Assembly (NCBI RefSeq): GCF_030052815.1
Contig: NC_079504.1
Location: forward strand, 42,118,320-42,182,319
Origin: Hevea brasiliensis
Lineage: Eukaryota > Streptophyta > Magnoliopsida > Malpighiales > Euphorbiaceae
DNA: 64,000 nucleotides
Direction: 5' to 3'
Below, piece after piece: positions 12,979 to 24,328 of the stretch (positions within the stretch are counted from its first letter, which is position 1; every line of letters starts with the position of its first letter). Position numbers and translations under genes: made by a program. Below the pieces are notes generated by a model. The model saw nothing but the letters and a program-made list of their open reading frames with translations, had not been told where the DNA came from and did no database searches.

Positions 12979-13746
12979 GTTGGCAGTTTTAGTGACTAAA
13001 CTTGTGCTAACAATTTGATTTGGTTAAAGGCAAAACTGGGTCAAGTGGTCTTCATGAAAAGTGTAGCCCTATGTCTAAGCTTTCCATTGATGAAATTTTA
13101 GGTCATTTGGACCATTATAGAGAGAGTTATGACCAAATAAACACGTACTGTTCATTTAGTCATTTTCTAGGTTGGCAGTTTTAGTGACCCAACTTGTGCT
13201 AACAATTTGAATTGGTTAAAGGCAAAACTGAGTCAAGTGGTCTTCATGAAAAGTGTATCCCTATGTGTAATATTTTCATTGATGAAATTTTAGGTCATTT
13301 GGACCAGTATAGAGAGAGTTATGACCAAATGAACACGTACTGTTCATTTGGTCATTTTCTGGGTTGGCAGTTTTAGTGACCCAAATTGTGCTAACAATTT
13401 GAATTAGTTAAAGGCAAAACTGGGTCAAGTGGTCTTCATGAAAAGTGTAGCCCTATGTCTAAGCTTTCCATTGATGAAATTTTAGGTCATTTGGATCAGT
13501 ATAGAGAGAGTTATGACCAAATGAACACGTACTGTTCATTTGGTCATTTTCTGGGTTGGCAGTTTTAGTGACCCAACTTGTGCTAACAATTTGAATTGGT
13601 TAAAGGCAAAACTGGGTCAAGTGGTCTTCATGAAAAGTGTAGCCCTATGTCTAAGCTTTCCATTGAAGAAATTTTAGGTCATTTGGACCAATATAGAGAG
13701 AGTTATGACCAAATAAACACGTACTGTTTATTTGGTCATTTTCTGG
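12979..13746. repeat. Four tandem 192-base units inside the lone LTR
   Basis: The phrase 'gttggcagttttagtgac' starts at 12,979, 13,171, 13,363 and 13,555, with a fifth partial start at 13,747, exactly 192 bases apart each time. Units differ by only a few bases. The homologous LTR at 25.3-25.6 kb has a single unit, so the array expanded in this copy. Confidence 0.93.
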
Positions 13747-14621
13747 GTTGGCAGTGTTTGGTCATCCGGGTTTGGGCAGAGAATTGGTCATGATTTTGAC
13801 AGAATTTGAGCAGGGTTTCTTCTTGAAAAATGAAGGTTTGGATGTTTGAAAACACCTCCAATTGGCTTCATACCAATTGGAGTCACACATTATCAGTTAG
13901 GGTTCAACAAACACACTGGACTCATTGAGTCCCAACCTGCAGAAAATTTGACACTCCCAAAATTCAATCTCCACTTTCTCCAAACTCCAAATAAGTATAC
14001 ATGTCACTTCTATTATCATCAATCTCAACACAATTAGGTCAAATTCAAAAATGTCACAAAATCCTCAATTTCAAGTGCACAACCCTAATTTCAAAATCAA
14101 ATTCATATATATAACCATGAAATTAATTTCCACATATAATACCTTGTTAATTAACTTTCCTAACTAAACTAAAACCAACAAAATCCATCATTTTCATGGT
14201 TCCTCTAGGGCTGCTGAATTCAAGGGTTTCTTTCCCAAATTTTTCTTTTCAATTTCATGTAAATCTTCACTTGGTTTAGCATGATTTTCATGCTCAAAGA
14301 AGAGATTAAGAGTTTTGAGCACTAACCTTTTTTTTGTAACTTGTTAAACTTCACTTTCCTTGCTTCTTTTTGGTATCTATAGCTTCTTTAGGGTGTGGGG
14401 AGTATTTTTAATGAAGAGTGTTATGGGTTTTGGTGAGTGAAAGCTTGGGAAATCAAGCTTGGAAGCTTGAATATCAATGGAGGAAATGGGGACCAAGGGT
14501 GGCGGCACAATGGAGAAAAAAGAAGAAGATGGAGAGAAAAGGTTGGTGGGTTTTGTCATCTTATGGTATATATATATATATTCTATTTGTGTACTTTAAT
14601 TTTTTTAATTTTTCATAAGCC

Positions 14622-14680
14622 ATTTTTCTTTTCTTTTCCTTTCTTTTCTTTTCTTTTCTTTTCTTTTCTTCTTCTTTCTC
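14622..14680. repeat. (TTTTC)n low-complexity tract
   Basis: A run of CTTTT/CTTTC pentamers within the lone LTR. An open frame over it (FFSFPFFSFLFF) is an artefact of the repeat. Confidence 0.9.
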
Positions 14681-14802
14681 TCCTCATTTTCCCTAATTCA
14701 AATTCATAAAAATATTTTATGTTAATTATTTTATTCGTCAAATTTTTAATTTGACATTTATATCAAAATTCACCTCTGGGGGTGAAATGACCAAAATGCC
14801 CT

Positions 14803-15138
14803 TCATAGTGCATATCGGTTTATTTTTATGAGTTCATCCAAACACCATGTTGAAGAAGCGTAATTTTTTGAAAAGATGACAAGAGAAATTTTGGAGCTTT
14901 CAATTGCTTTGATGAGTTCTTGAGAAATAGTTTCCCCTTTCTCAAGTTCTCGATCATCCTTGAATATTATGATTCCTTTTTGATGAAATTCTTTGCACAA
15001 ATGACTGATAAAATTCTTACGGGTATCTTCACCCCTAAAGCTAAGAAAAACATCATATTTCCATTGTTGAGAAGAAGAAGAAGAAGAAGAAGAAGAAGAA
15101 GAAGAAGAAGAGTTTTCTTTCATGGCCTTAAGAGCCAT
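14803..15138 (-). pseudogene. Truncated TIR exon of a TNL gene
   Basis: TIR domains of plant receptors cleave NAD+ when brought together. The frame starts at an ATG at 15,138 just below the shared promoter segment: MALKAMKEN, then 14 serines from a TCT/TCA-type repeat, then the TIR core [20 protein letters not shown], the BB-loop region [12 protein letters not shown], and [15 protein letters not shown]. The conserved glutamate of the WCLxEL motif, the NADase catalytic residue in known TIRs, is present. The domain ends abruptly after about 85 TIR residues, where LTR sequence takes over and supplies a few residues and a stop. The second half of the fold is missing, so activity is unlikely. No NB-ARC or LRR follows. 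It is the complement of the TIR-less gene at 1.6-5.1 kb. Confidence 0.9.
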
Positions 15139-15166
15139 GAAAAGCCTTTTAATAGTTTAAATGGGA

Positions 15167-15410
15167 AGCTTGATGGGTCATTTGTTACGTCTTTCTTCTA
15201 TAAGCATAGCTTGGTATTTATAGAAGTTATTTTCCATTGTGCAGTGCACTTTCCTAAAACCTAATTAAAATTATATTTTGTTGTGACAAATTGGAAAAGC
15301 TTTCTTCTCCCGTTGTGAAAAATTCAAAGTCTTTTAATTTTACCTTTGAAATTGAAAGCAAAGTTAATTAAGCATACAGCATAAAAATTGGGCTAATTAT
15401 ATGTTGCTAT
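15167..15410 (-). promoter_or_regulatory. TNL upstream/promoter segment, copy B
   Basis: It directly precedes the TIR ATG and matches 5,277-5,510. The TATA-like sequence read on the minus strand (complement of 'ggtatttatagaag' near 15,211) is about 75 bases from the start codon. It is the likely original promoter arrangement of the ancestral gene. Confidence 0.65.
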
Positions 15411-16117
15411 TGGGTCAAGGTTAATTTTTAGCTGCATACAAAGGAGAGAGAAAGAGGCACGTGAAGGTTACTTGCTTTAAATGTTAAATTTTCTTTTGAT
15501 CCTTAATGTTTTATGGAAGTAATAACTAAGTTTTTACATTTTTTAATATTTTTTGAAAAATATTTTACTAAGATAATATTGTGAAAAAAAATTTGATGTT
15601 ATAATTATTGAATATTTAATTTCGATTTTCGATTTTAAGATGAGATTGAAAGAGTAAAAGAATGAAATAAATTTTTTATTTTACTTTCAATTAATTTTTT
15701 CTATTATTGTTATGGTTTTTTTAGGAGGTAAATTATAAAGACAGGGTAGAAAGATAAAGTTTAGTCCCTGAACAAGTCATGTAGTACACAGTTAAAAATG
15801 ACGACAAATTAGCTCAATTTATCAATTTTAAAATATAACTAATTATTCAATTTTTATATTTTGTGCTTGATTAAATTTTACTATCAATTTGAAAGATCAA
15901 ATTAATATTTAGTTTATATATCATGCATTATGATTATTTTTTTGACAAATAACTATTATTCAATATTTAATTTGTCATATCGAATTATCATTTAATTAAT
16001 TAATAATTAAAGAGTTCATTAAATATGCAAAATTTTTAAAATTATAGTATTTCAAAATATTAAACTTTATAAAATTATAAATAATTTGTAACTAAAATAT
16101 GTTAATTTTATCTCTTA

Positions 16118-16166
<49 letters not shown>

Positions 16167-16184
16167 GATATTAATAATAGTAAC

Positions 16185-16274
<90 letters not shown>
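16118..16274. repeat. Long (AAT)n ... (ATT)n inverted microsatellite pair
   Basis: About 15 AAT units, a spacer of about 23 bases, and about 29 ATT units. This is an expanded version of the copy A locus at 6,294. It creates a meaningless poly-isoleucine/tyrosine open frame on the minus strand. Confidence 0.93.
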
Positions 16275-16520
16275 ATGATGATCACAATCGTGCATATATA
16301 GTGTACTTTCAATATATACCTTACACTATGACCCTGTCTTTATGAATCATTTTTTTCCAATAAGAACATCTGATGCCTTCCCATTCATCTGATATCAAAA
16401 GTAAAGCCCCTTTTAGCTGCTGCTAAAAAAAAATAAAAAAATCTGGCTGCCTTAACCTTAGCAACTGTTATCTCTATAGGATAATCTCAAAATTTTAATT
16501 TAATATTACATATTTTTCTT

Positions 16521-16573
<53 letters not shown>
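16521..16573. repeat. (CA)n-(TA)n microsatellite
   Basis: About 19 CA units followed by TA units. Copy A has only a few CA units at the same place (about 6,640). Confidence 0.93.
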
Positions 16574-17810
16574 AAGTTTAAGTGAGGAGAAGCTCTCAGT
16601 TCAGATTAGGATATACTACCAATTCTATTAAAAAATTATAGTACAGTTTATAAATCAACTTCCCAGAACAATAGTTAATCAAACTTGAATTCTCAAATCA
16701 TATAATAAAACTTTTATTGAGTTTTATCGAATAAGCCAATCCTCACTAGTAAAATTAAAATATTTTAATCTTTATATAATTTTCCTAAACTAGAGACCAC
16801 AAATTAAAAATTTGAGGAATTAAAATGGACTTTTTTTTTTAAATAAAATCAAGATGTAGCATGCTCGCATGATGAGGAAGTTTGTGGTAATTAGGCCTAA
16901 CTACACTCGGAAAGTTACCTTAAGAGGAGATTTAGATTAAACTAATGTTTATTTCTCTTACTCTCTTTGTTTACTAGAGGAGTTTTTTCATCAACAGAAG
17001 ATTTAGATTGTAAGCTAAGTGTATGGGGTTGAGTCTGTTGACTCTGGGCGATCTCTCTTTGGTTTTTCCCTTCTTGTTTCTTCTCTTTTTTCTTTAATAA
17101 TTTTTCCTTTTACATAAAAGAAAAAGAGAAGAGATTTAGTAAGTCTTATATTTAGCACAAAGTCATTATCCTAAATCAATGTGGGACAACACACTCTCTT
17201 CACGCCTAAACATGAACATCTAGAGCATGAAGTTTATAGGTAAACACATCTGTAAGTAGCCTAACATTAAAGCAGGGTAGGCTCTGATATTATATTGAGA
17301 AAATAGACCGGGTCTAACTCCACTCCAAAAGCTAGCTCAATTGGAGGAGGTTTATCCAAATATCTTATATTTAGCACAAAATCCTTATCGCAAACCAATG
17401 TGGAACACAACCAATAAAGTTGTTAATTACTAGTTGAAATCTTAAGCGAAAGTGAAAGATACAGCTTGAGTGGCGATGGATTTAGAAAGATGACTTATTT
17501 AGCATCATAAATTAGAGGTTCTACAGGAGGTTTTAAGATAAATGGATGTGGTTAAACCAACGTGGAACAACAATAACCAGTAAAGTAGTTAACTAATAGT
17601 TGAAATCTTAAGTGAGAGTGAATGCAGGAACGGATCGAGGCATATCTAATTGCTTTGATTGGAATTATCTGAAACATATCTTATATATTATATCAAATTA
17701 TATATTATATAAAAAAGTGTACAATCAAAACCCGTCCCCTCCTCCCCTTTATAATTAGGTATATGTATATGCTAATATAATATCATATATATTGTGCTCG
17801 GCCCACTCAT

Positions 17811-17934
<124 letters not shown>

Positions 17935-20446
17935 AAGTGAACATCTATTTAGAATACGTTAAAATTAAACATATTAAAAATAAAGATATAAAAAATAAAA
18001 GAAAATAGGACATGACAAGGAATAAAAATAGTGGTTAAATGATAAATTTTTTAAAATTTTGTGAAGATTTTTGTACTCTTTAATTTCTATCTGTTATTTT
18101 AACATAGTTAAAAAATGAATTGCTTGACAATTAAGTTTTGGTCTCTCTTTACTTGATTTATTTATTGACCTATGCTCTTTCATCTATCTTTGGGTACTCT
18201 TCAAATTGTAAATTGAATTCTAAAATTATAATATTTAAGTACTTAAATAAATATTTAAAAAAATACTTAAATGCATAAAAATAAGTTAATGTTTTTAATA
18301 AAATAATAATATATTATTATTGGGGTAGATTTGAGGGATTCAAGACGGGAAGACCTTGTCCCCATTGCTGCCCTATGAATATCGGAATTAGGACGAGGTT
18401 TAGAAAAATTAATCGAATATATAGTGAATTGAATTGCAGTTGAAAATATTTGTCATACTTAATTTCCACTCTCCCCCCCACCCCCGCCCCTGCGTCCACC
18501 CATATCTAATCCTGTGTCCACCCTTGAGTTAAAGATACGTCGTAAGTAGTGATGGATTTGAAATGACGGATTTGAAAAGAGGAAAGGAAGTTTTATGATA
18601 AAACAACCGTAAAAGTAAAGTTGTTAATTAGCAGTTGTAATCTTAAGTGAGAGTGAAAAAGGAATGGACCGAGATATATTCAATTACTTCGATTTGAATT
18701 ATTTGAAAGATGTCTTATATTAAATTATACTTACATATTATTTAAAAAATTGTACGGTAAAAGCTACCCCTTTCTAATTAGGTATATGTATATGCTAACA
18801 TAATACCGTATATATTGTTCTTGGCCCCTCATTTAATATATATATAGAGAGAGACTCTAATAATAATAATAGTTTATTATTATAAAGTGAATATATATTT
18901 AGAATATTCTAAAAATAAAAATATTAAAAATGAAGATACAAAAAAAGAAAAAGACAATTAATTGGAAATGACAAAAGAAAAAAAAGCTTAAATGATAATT
19001 TAAAAAAAAAAAATTTGTGTAAAGTTATGTACTCTTTAATTTCTGTCTTTTATTTTGACATAGCTAAAGAATGGATTGCTTGATAATTAAGTTTTGGTCA
19101 CTTTTTACTTGATTTGTTTATTGACCCATGCTCTTTGATCTCTCTTTACATATTCTTCGAACTAGAAATTGAATTCAAAAATTATAATATTTAAGTACTT
19201 AAATATATGTTTTAAAAAAATAATCAAATGCATACAAATTTTTAAATAATAATAATATATTATTATCGGGATAGGTTTGAGGGATTCAAAATGAGAAGAC
19301 ATTTTCCGCATTCCTGCCCTATGAATATCGGAATTGGGATGAGGTCATAGTGAATTGAATTACAGTAAAAAACACTTGTCATAATTAATTTTGGCCCCCC
19401 TCATACCTAATCCTATGTTCACGCCTGAGAGAAAGATACAGCTTAAGTGGTGATAGATTTAGAAAGAGGACTTATTTAGCATCATAAATTAGAGGTCCTA
19501 TAGGAATTTTTAAGATATATTGATGCGATTAAATCAAAGTGGAACAACAGTGACCTGTAAAGTTATTAATTAGTAGTTGATGTCTTAAGCAAAAGTGAAA
19601 GATACTGCTTGAATGGTGATAGATTTGGAACGAGGACTTATTTTGCATCATAAATTAGAGGTCCTATAGAAAGTTTTAAGATATATGGATGCGATTAAGT
19701 CATTTTTTGAGTAATATTTGGGCAGCATGACTTGAAAATTAAGTCATTTTTGGAGTAATATTTGGGCAGTAATACTTGACATTGTGAGATATTTTTGCAG
19801 AAATTAAAGCATCAACAGATTATATTGCCAAAAAAAAAAAAAAAATCGACAGTTCAAACAGTTTCAAAAAGTCACCTCTAGGTGGGAAACAATTTTGGAG
19901 TTACCTCAAAAAGGATGGTAAATAAGTTTTTGGGAAAATTACGTAAAGTCCCCCAACCTGTAAACATGTTTTCAATATTATAATTTTTATAATGTTCTTC
20001 TTATTATTTTAAAGAAACTTTATTGAGATAAATTTTTTTCATAAATTATAATTTATGTATAATATTTAAATTAAAATATTAATTTAATTAATTTATATAA
20101 AAAAAATATTTATTTATATAAAATAATTACACTTTTAATTAAAAGAACAACATTAACAATGTTATTTGAAATTCTAAATTTTAGATCAAATATCTAAAAT
20201 TTAAATCTAAATTCATGAATCCAAACAGAAGTTAACTTCTTTTTCCACCTTTTTTTCAAAAATGATAAAATTTGACATGAAATTTGACAGTGATTTGAGT
20301 TTGAATTGCATATGGAAAGAAAAAGTGAGTGGGAAAAAGTGAAAATGCTAAAGAAGTACGTGAAGACTGGTTCAAGAGTATGTATAGGGAAAATGCTAAG
20401 TAAAAATTGGATCAATTTTGATTTGAAATCTAATAGTGGCTCTGAA

Positions 20447-20556
20447 ATTGAAATTGGAAAAGCTTTCTTCTCGTGACAAATTCAAAGTCTTTTAATTTTA
20501 CCTTTGAAATTGAAATCAAAGTTAATTAAGCATACAGCGTAAAACTTGGGCTAAGT
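20447..20556 (-). repeat. Third partial copy of the TNL promoter segment
   Basis: From 'aattggaaaagctttcttct' to 'aaaacttgggctaa' this matches 5,390-5,505 and 15,288-15,400, with scattered differences. It abuts the end of copy B directly and is not followed by the rest of the upstream block. It shows that the locus held at least three related units or has been rearranged more than once. Confidence 0.8.
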
Positions 20557-22530
20557 AAGATTGAGGATCCTTGTGAATGAAGAAAATCTCTGTTGATAAC
20601 GCTTTACCTCATAATAGACATTTCCGACGTGAGTAGGATTAGACTTAACTCAGTAGACTAAAGATACCTATAATTTACTAGAAAAAAAAAAAACATATTT
20701 AGCTCATTCCATTTTTTATTTAGATATACGTCTTCATTCGATATCATTACTGATGATCATTATTAGCAAATAACACTCTTATGCATAACATATTCTTATC
20801 TTAAACACTTGCTTATAACAAAGGTTATAATTTGAAAGCTAAATATTTTTAGCATTCACATGCGTAATAAAATCCCAGCTTAAAATTTTTAATGGATAAA
20901 TCTAGCCATGAGGTTTCAAAAAAGTTTCTTCTAGATATTTAAAAAAGTAGAAATTAATAAAATTTCTAAGAAAAATAGTGAAAGTCTAGACGCCAAAATT
21001 TCAATATTTAAATATTTATTAAAATCAATGAAAATTTACTTAATAATCAAAGGATAAACTAAAATAAATATAAAAAATTATAAAATGAGAGTGTAGTCTT
21101 ATATTTGTCACACCCTGCTTCTAGAAAAGAAGAATAAAAACTACCACTAATGTTCCCTCTTGCTGCTGCCGCCCTTTAGCCATTTCCAGCGTTCATGAAG
21201 TTAAAACCACCCCCTAGCAGCTTCCTTCTGTCATCTATAAATCAAGAAATGTCCTTTACACTTTGATTTCATCAGGTATTGAAGGAAGACTGACAAAAAT
21301 CCAGCTTAGTGTTGTTTCAAGAACATGATGGCAGCCCGAAAGTTCCTTAATTTATGAAGTTTTGATGTTTAATTTCACAATGGATGTTGGGTAAGTGATT
21401 TCTACCATGGTGTTATTCACTGAGTTTACACTCACCCAGTTATTTTAATATTTCAGAGCTTTTTTGGTGTTTCCTGCACTATTAGTCCTTTGTCTTCAGT
21501 AGCTTTTAGGTCTAACGGAGGTTTGGCCAACATGCTTCATGTGAAATTTGAGATCCTTTTCGGGACCCTCTTATATGTGTATGTTTAGGTTGCCTCATTA
21601 TTGGGCTGTAGACATATTCTTTTTAATCCCGATGTTTCGTTTGAGTATCATTCTTTTTTGTTTTGGTAAGCAATGAATTTTATTAAAAGTATTGAGTTCA
21701 AAAAGGAGCCTAGCATACCAATTTCCAACTAAACCTTGGCACCTAACCTAGGAGAAGGTATGCTGAAGAGAAAAAGAGTAGAGAAAAGACACAAAACAAG
21801 AAAACCAAGGCCTACCTAATGCAGCCTGCAAACCAAACAACATAGGCTACTGATGACAATGAGAAGGGAACTTGCTTGTTGCCTAAGGACCTAAAAGGTT
21901 GACAGAAAATTGAAGAAAAAATCTATTGTCAAGACAAAATTCATCTAACCAAATAAACCAATGTCAAGACATTGCCCAAGATTTGTAGCAAAGATCAAAA
22001 CGGGCAGCAGCAGAGCATGAGAAAGATAACAGAAGCAGCAGACCACAACCTAGAAGAATCATTTGTCTCACCTCCTCCTATGCACCAAATGGAAGCCCAT
22101 CGCATTTGGATTATTATCCTACAAAATTACTACCTTTAGTTGCTGAATACTATCGAGCAAACAGCTTCAAAAGATCAATATGCTTATCAGAGGCAAATTT
22201 CTCCCAGTCAGACTAAAGCTTGTACCTTATGCGATTCTTTAACAGCCTAGACGCTTCAACTTTCTTTTGACTGTTTTACAGTGGGCCTAAAAGATTGAGG
22301 CTCCCATTGTCCAGATTCACGAATACTAGCTGATTCTCTTCTCATTTTCTAGTGGACTTTTGCAATGGGCCCCCACTACAGCTACTTGTGTTTCCTCGAC
22401 CACCTCTACTATGGAAGTAAAACACTAGGCTCCGGTCTCCTTTCAAAATTGTCTAAATTTAATGGGCCACTATTGGGAATAAGTCTAAATAATTCCATGG
22501 TCATGCAGCGTATCCTCACAAGCACTAAGG
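20557..22530. other. Unrecognised non-coding DNA
   Basis: No open frame with recognisable content. The stretch 21,660-22,330 is unusually rich in purines on the plus strand ('aagcaatgaattttattaaa' onward) and reads like a decayed transcribed or LINE-type remnant, but no reverse transcriptase or endonuclease motif could be found on either strand. The 61-codon frame at 22,365-22,550 is not convincing. Confidence 0.35.
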
Positions 22531-22735
22531 TTATGTTGGATAAAACGTAATTAAAGTTGTAATGTAATTATGTTTATCTTGTGTATTTGATTATGTTATT
22601 TAGTAACATAAAAAATTTTTATGTAATGAAATGACAATTACATAATATAATTAATTATTCTTAAAGTAATATAACGATCATTACATATAAAAATTGATGT
22701 AATCATGATTACTTATTTTAATCTTTTTTTATTTA
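22531..22735. mobile_element. Possible MITE-like AT-rich element
   Basis: A compact block dominated by 'attacataat', 'gtaatgtaattatg' and 'gtaatcatgattac' phrases, with approximate inverted relation between its two halves. Such density of TAATTAC/GTAATTA words is typical of decayed MITEs. Exact termini and a target duplication could not be defined. Confidence 0.3.
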
Positions 22736-23410
22736 AAAGAAGTTACAGGTGGCTTGCATGTCACAAAGGTGGGCATCACTTCACAACAATCTTTAATTAC
22801 AGTTATGTGAAATTTGGCTTCTCTCACGTCCTCAGCAACCTTTTTGTGTACAAAATCAAGCGAAGATATAGAAATTGAAATTCGTCCACAGCTATCGTAT
22901 CTTGCAGGAAGCCAATGGGATAACACCAAGAATAAAATAGCCAAGGCCAATCCACGGCCTCAAATAGCCGACCTCGCAACTTTTCTTAAGGACCCTGCAA
23001 AAGTGAAATAGAAAAAGCTAACACAATAGCTAACATTTTGAAGCATTCAAATGTAATCAAATAAAGGCTAATGTAACAAGTATGCCTTATGGCCACTTTT
23101 ATTCAGAAATAAAAGCCAAAACACAGCTTATTATTCAACAAGCACCTAAGTGGTCAAATGTATGCTAAATTTGTTACATCGAAATATAATAATTATATAA
23201 TGTAGGAAAGTTCTTGGAGGAAGCTTGGAGTCAGTAAATAGCTTTAGAATAAGGCTGAATATGCAACTCCCTAGTATTTGATACTAGTACTTGGAAGCAT
23301 GAAAGAATTACACTTACACTCTCTGTAAAAAAAAAAATAAAGAAATGAAGTTAGACACCTGTGAAGTGCACATAAGAAAATTAGCTTTTCAAGTGTTCAA
23401 CAGTCTTAAG
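22736..23410. other. Possible exon-like fragment, function unknown
   Basis: Around 22,740-23,010 both strands have open frames of 65-73 codons and the base composition is less AT-rich than the surroundings. The minus-strand frame includes VHKKVAEDVREAKFHITVIK, which has a protein-like composition, but I do not recognise a family. It may be a leftover exon or chance. The rest is featureless. Confidence 0.25.
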
Positions 23411-23875
23411 AGACCGCAGGTACTTACAGGAACCTTAACAAGAGCGAATGAAGGCTAAGCACCTGTAGAAGTACCTGTAGAGGTATCAGGTTCCAAGTAG
23501 TTGTAGAGGTATATGCACCTATAGAGACACCTATGGGTTAATAAAGGTACCTGGTCAGCAAAGATTTTGACAGACTCTCCTCTGCAATACAAACATCTAG
23601 AAAATTGGCTTTTCAATATTTAGCTAATTTCCAACACAACAATCAACACAACTTACAGGGGAAGCACATAATACAAAATAGAGCAAGATTCATCCAACAG
23701 GTACAAAAGTGACAGAAGTAATTGCACCAAGTGTTGGTACTTAAATGCAAATGTCAAGATACCGTAGCAGGGAAGCTAGTACCTGAGTAGCTATAGATAC
23801 CTACAAGGTGGTAAGTACCTAGGTAGGTACCTAGGCAGGTACCTACCTGAGTACTAGGTAGTACCTACAAACCAA
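23411..23875. repeat. GGTACCT-rich tandem repeats
   Basis: The hexamer GGTACC and near-variants (gtacctgtag, ggtacctagg, ggtacctacc) recur many times between 23,440 and 23,560 and between 23,750 and 23,872, in both orientations because the core is palindromic. No coding role is seen. Confidence 0.75.
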
Positions 23876-23994
23876 AAGAGGGTTTGATGCCATCTCTACA
23901 AATAGAAGTGACATAATGAGCATTCCCAAGCAATAATAGTCAAGCAAGAAACATGGGTACTGACTGACATGTAAGTTCAATATACAAAACTTAT

Positions 23995-24085
23995 TCTTAA
24001 CAAGATATAGACAATTTGTGGGTATCGACCAATATATTGTAGACACCGACTAATATACTGTAAATACTAACCAATATATTGTAGG
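23995..24085. repeat. Tandem repeat of about 29 bases ('accaatatattgtag')
   Basis: Three consecutive units 'gaccaatatattgtagacac', 'gactaatatactgtaaatac' and 'aaccaatatattgtaggtaa' lie just left of the chromovirus LTR. 24,090-24,328 is AT-rich with nothing recognised; the LTR could begin within it. Confidence 0.7.
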
Positions 24086-24328
24086 TAACTACAAAATTCT
24101 CAAATCTAGGATGTAAAGCCCTCACTGTAGGTAGTCTGTACATTCTACTGTTCCGATGACTAATGTATGTTCGGACTGTCAGAATGTCTGGAACTACACC
24201 TAGACTATAGTGAGAAGGCATAAATTGAAGAAATAAATAATAAGAAAATATAGGAAAAATTTAGAGAAAAACAAATTAAAATTTAAAGAATTTATAAATT
24301 TGTATAAAAATAATAAAAATGACCTGAT

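Larger units (their letters stand above)
11501..14827 (-). mobile_element. Lone LTR of a chromovirus-like Ty3/gypsy element, minus strand, truncating the TIR exon
   Basis: This block is the reverse complement of the LTR at about 24,330-27,618. Both share the end 'tgtgacgc...' (this strand), the run giving 'gggaggctctgttcgggtctcc' in coding sense, a shared open stretch with GTTDS.TAYRENHELTIYVWY, and the 5' part 'tgcactatgaagggcatttt'. No internal domain is attached, so it is a solo or truncated LTR. Its left end is a clean LTR terminus (TGTGACG). Its right end runs straight into the TIR exon near 14,828. The flanking five bases do not match, so it did not arise by simple insertion followed by intra-element recombination at this spot. 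It lies in inverted orientation to the full element 9.5 kb away. Confidence 0.82.

Noticed and set aside
11501..14827. Simple solo LTR inserted in the TIR exon
   Set aside because: The five bases on the two sides (aacag and tatcg) do not match, and the rest of the TIR exon is not found on the far side.
14920..15264. Plus-strand open frame with an arginine run
   Set aside because: It is the antisense shadow of the serine-rich start of the TIR exon and of the promoter segment.
16092..16295. Minus-strand open frame with long isoleucine and tyrosine runs
   Set aside because: It is the translation of the (AAT)n/(ATT)n microsatellite pair and has no other content.
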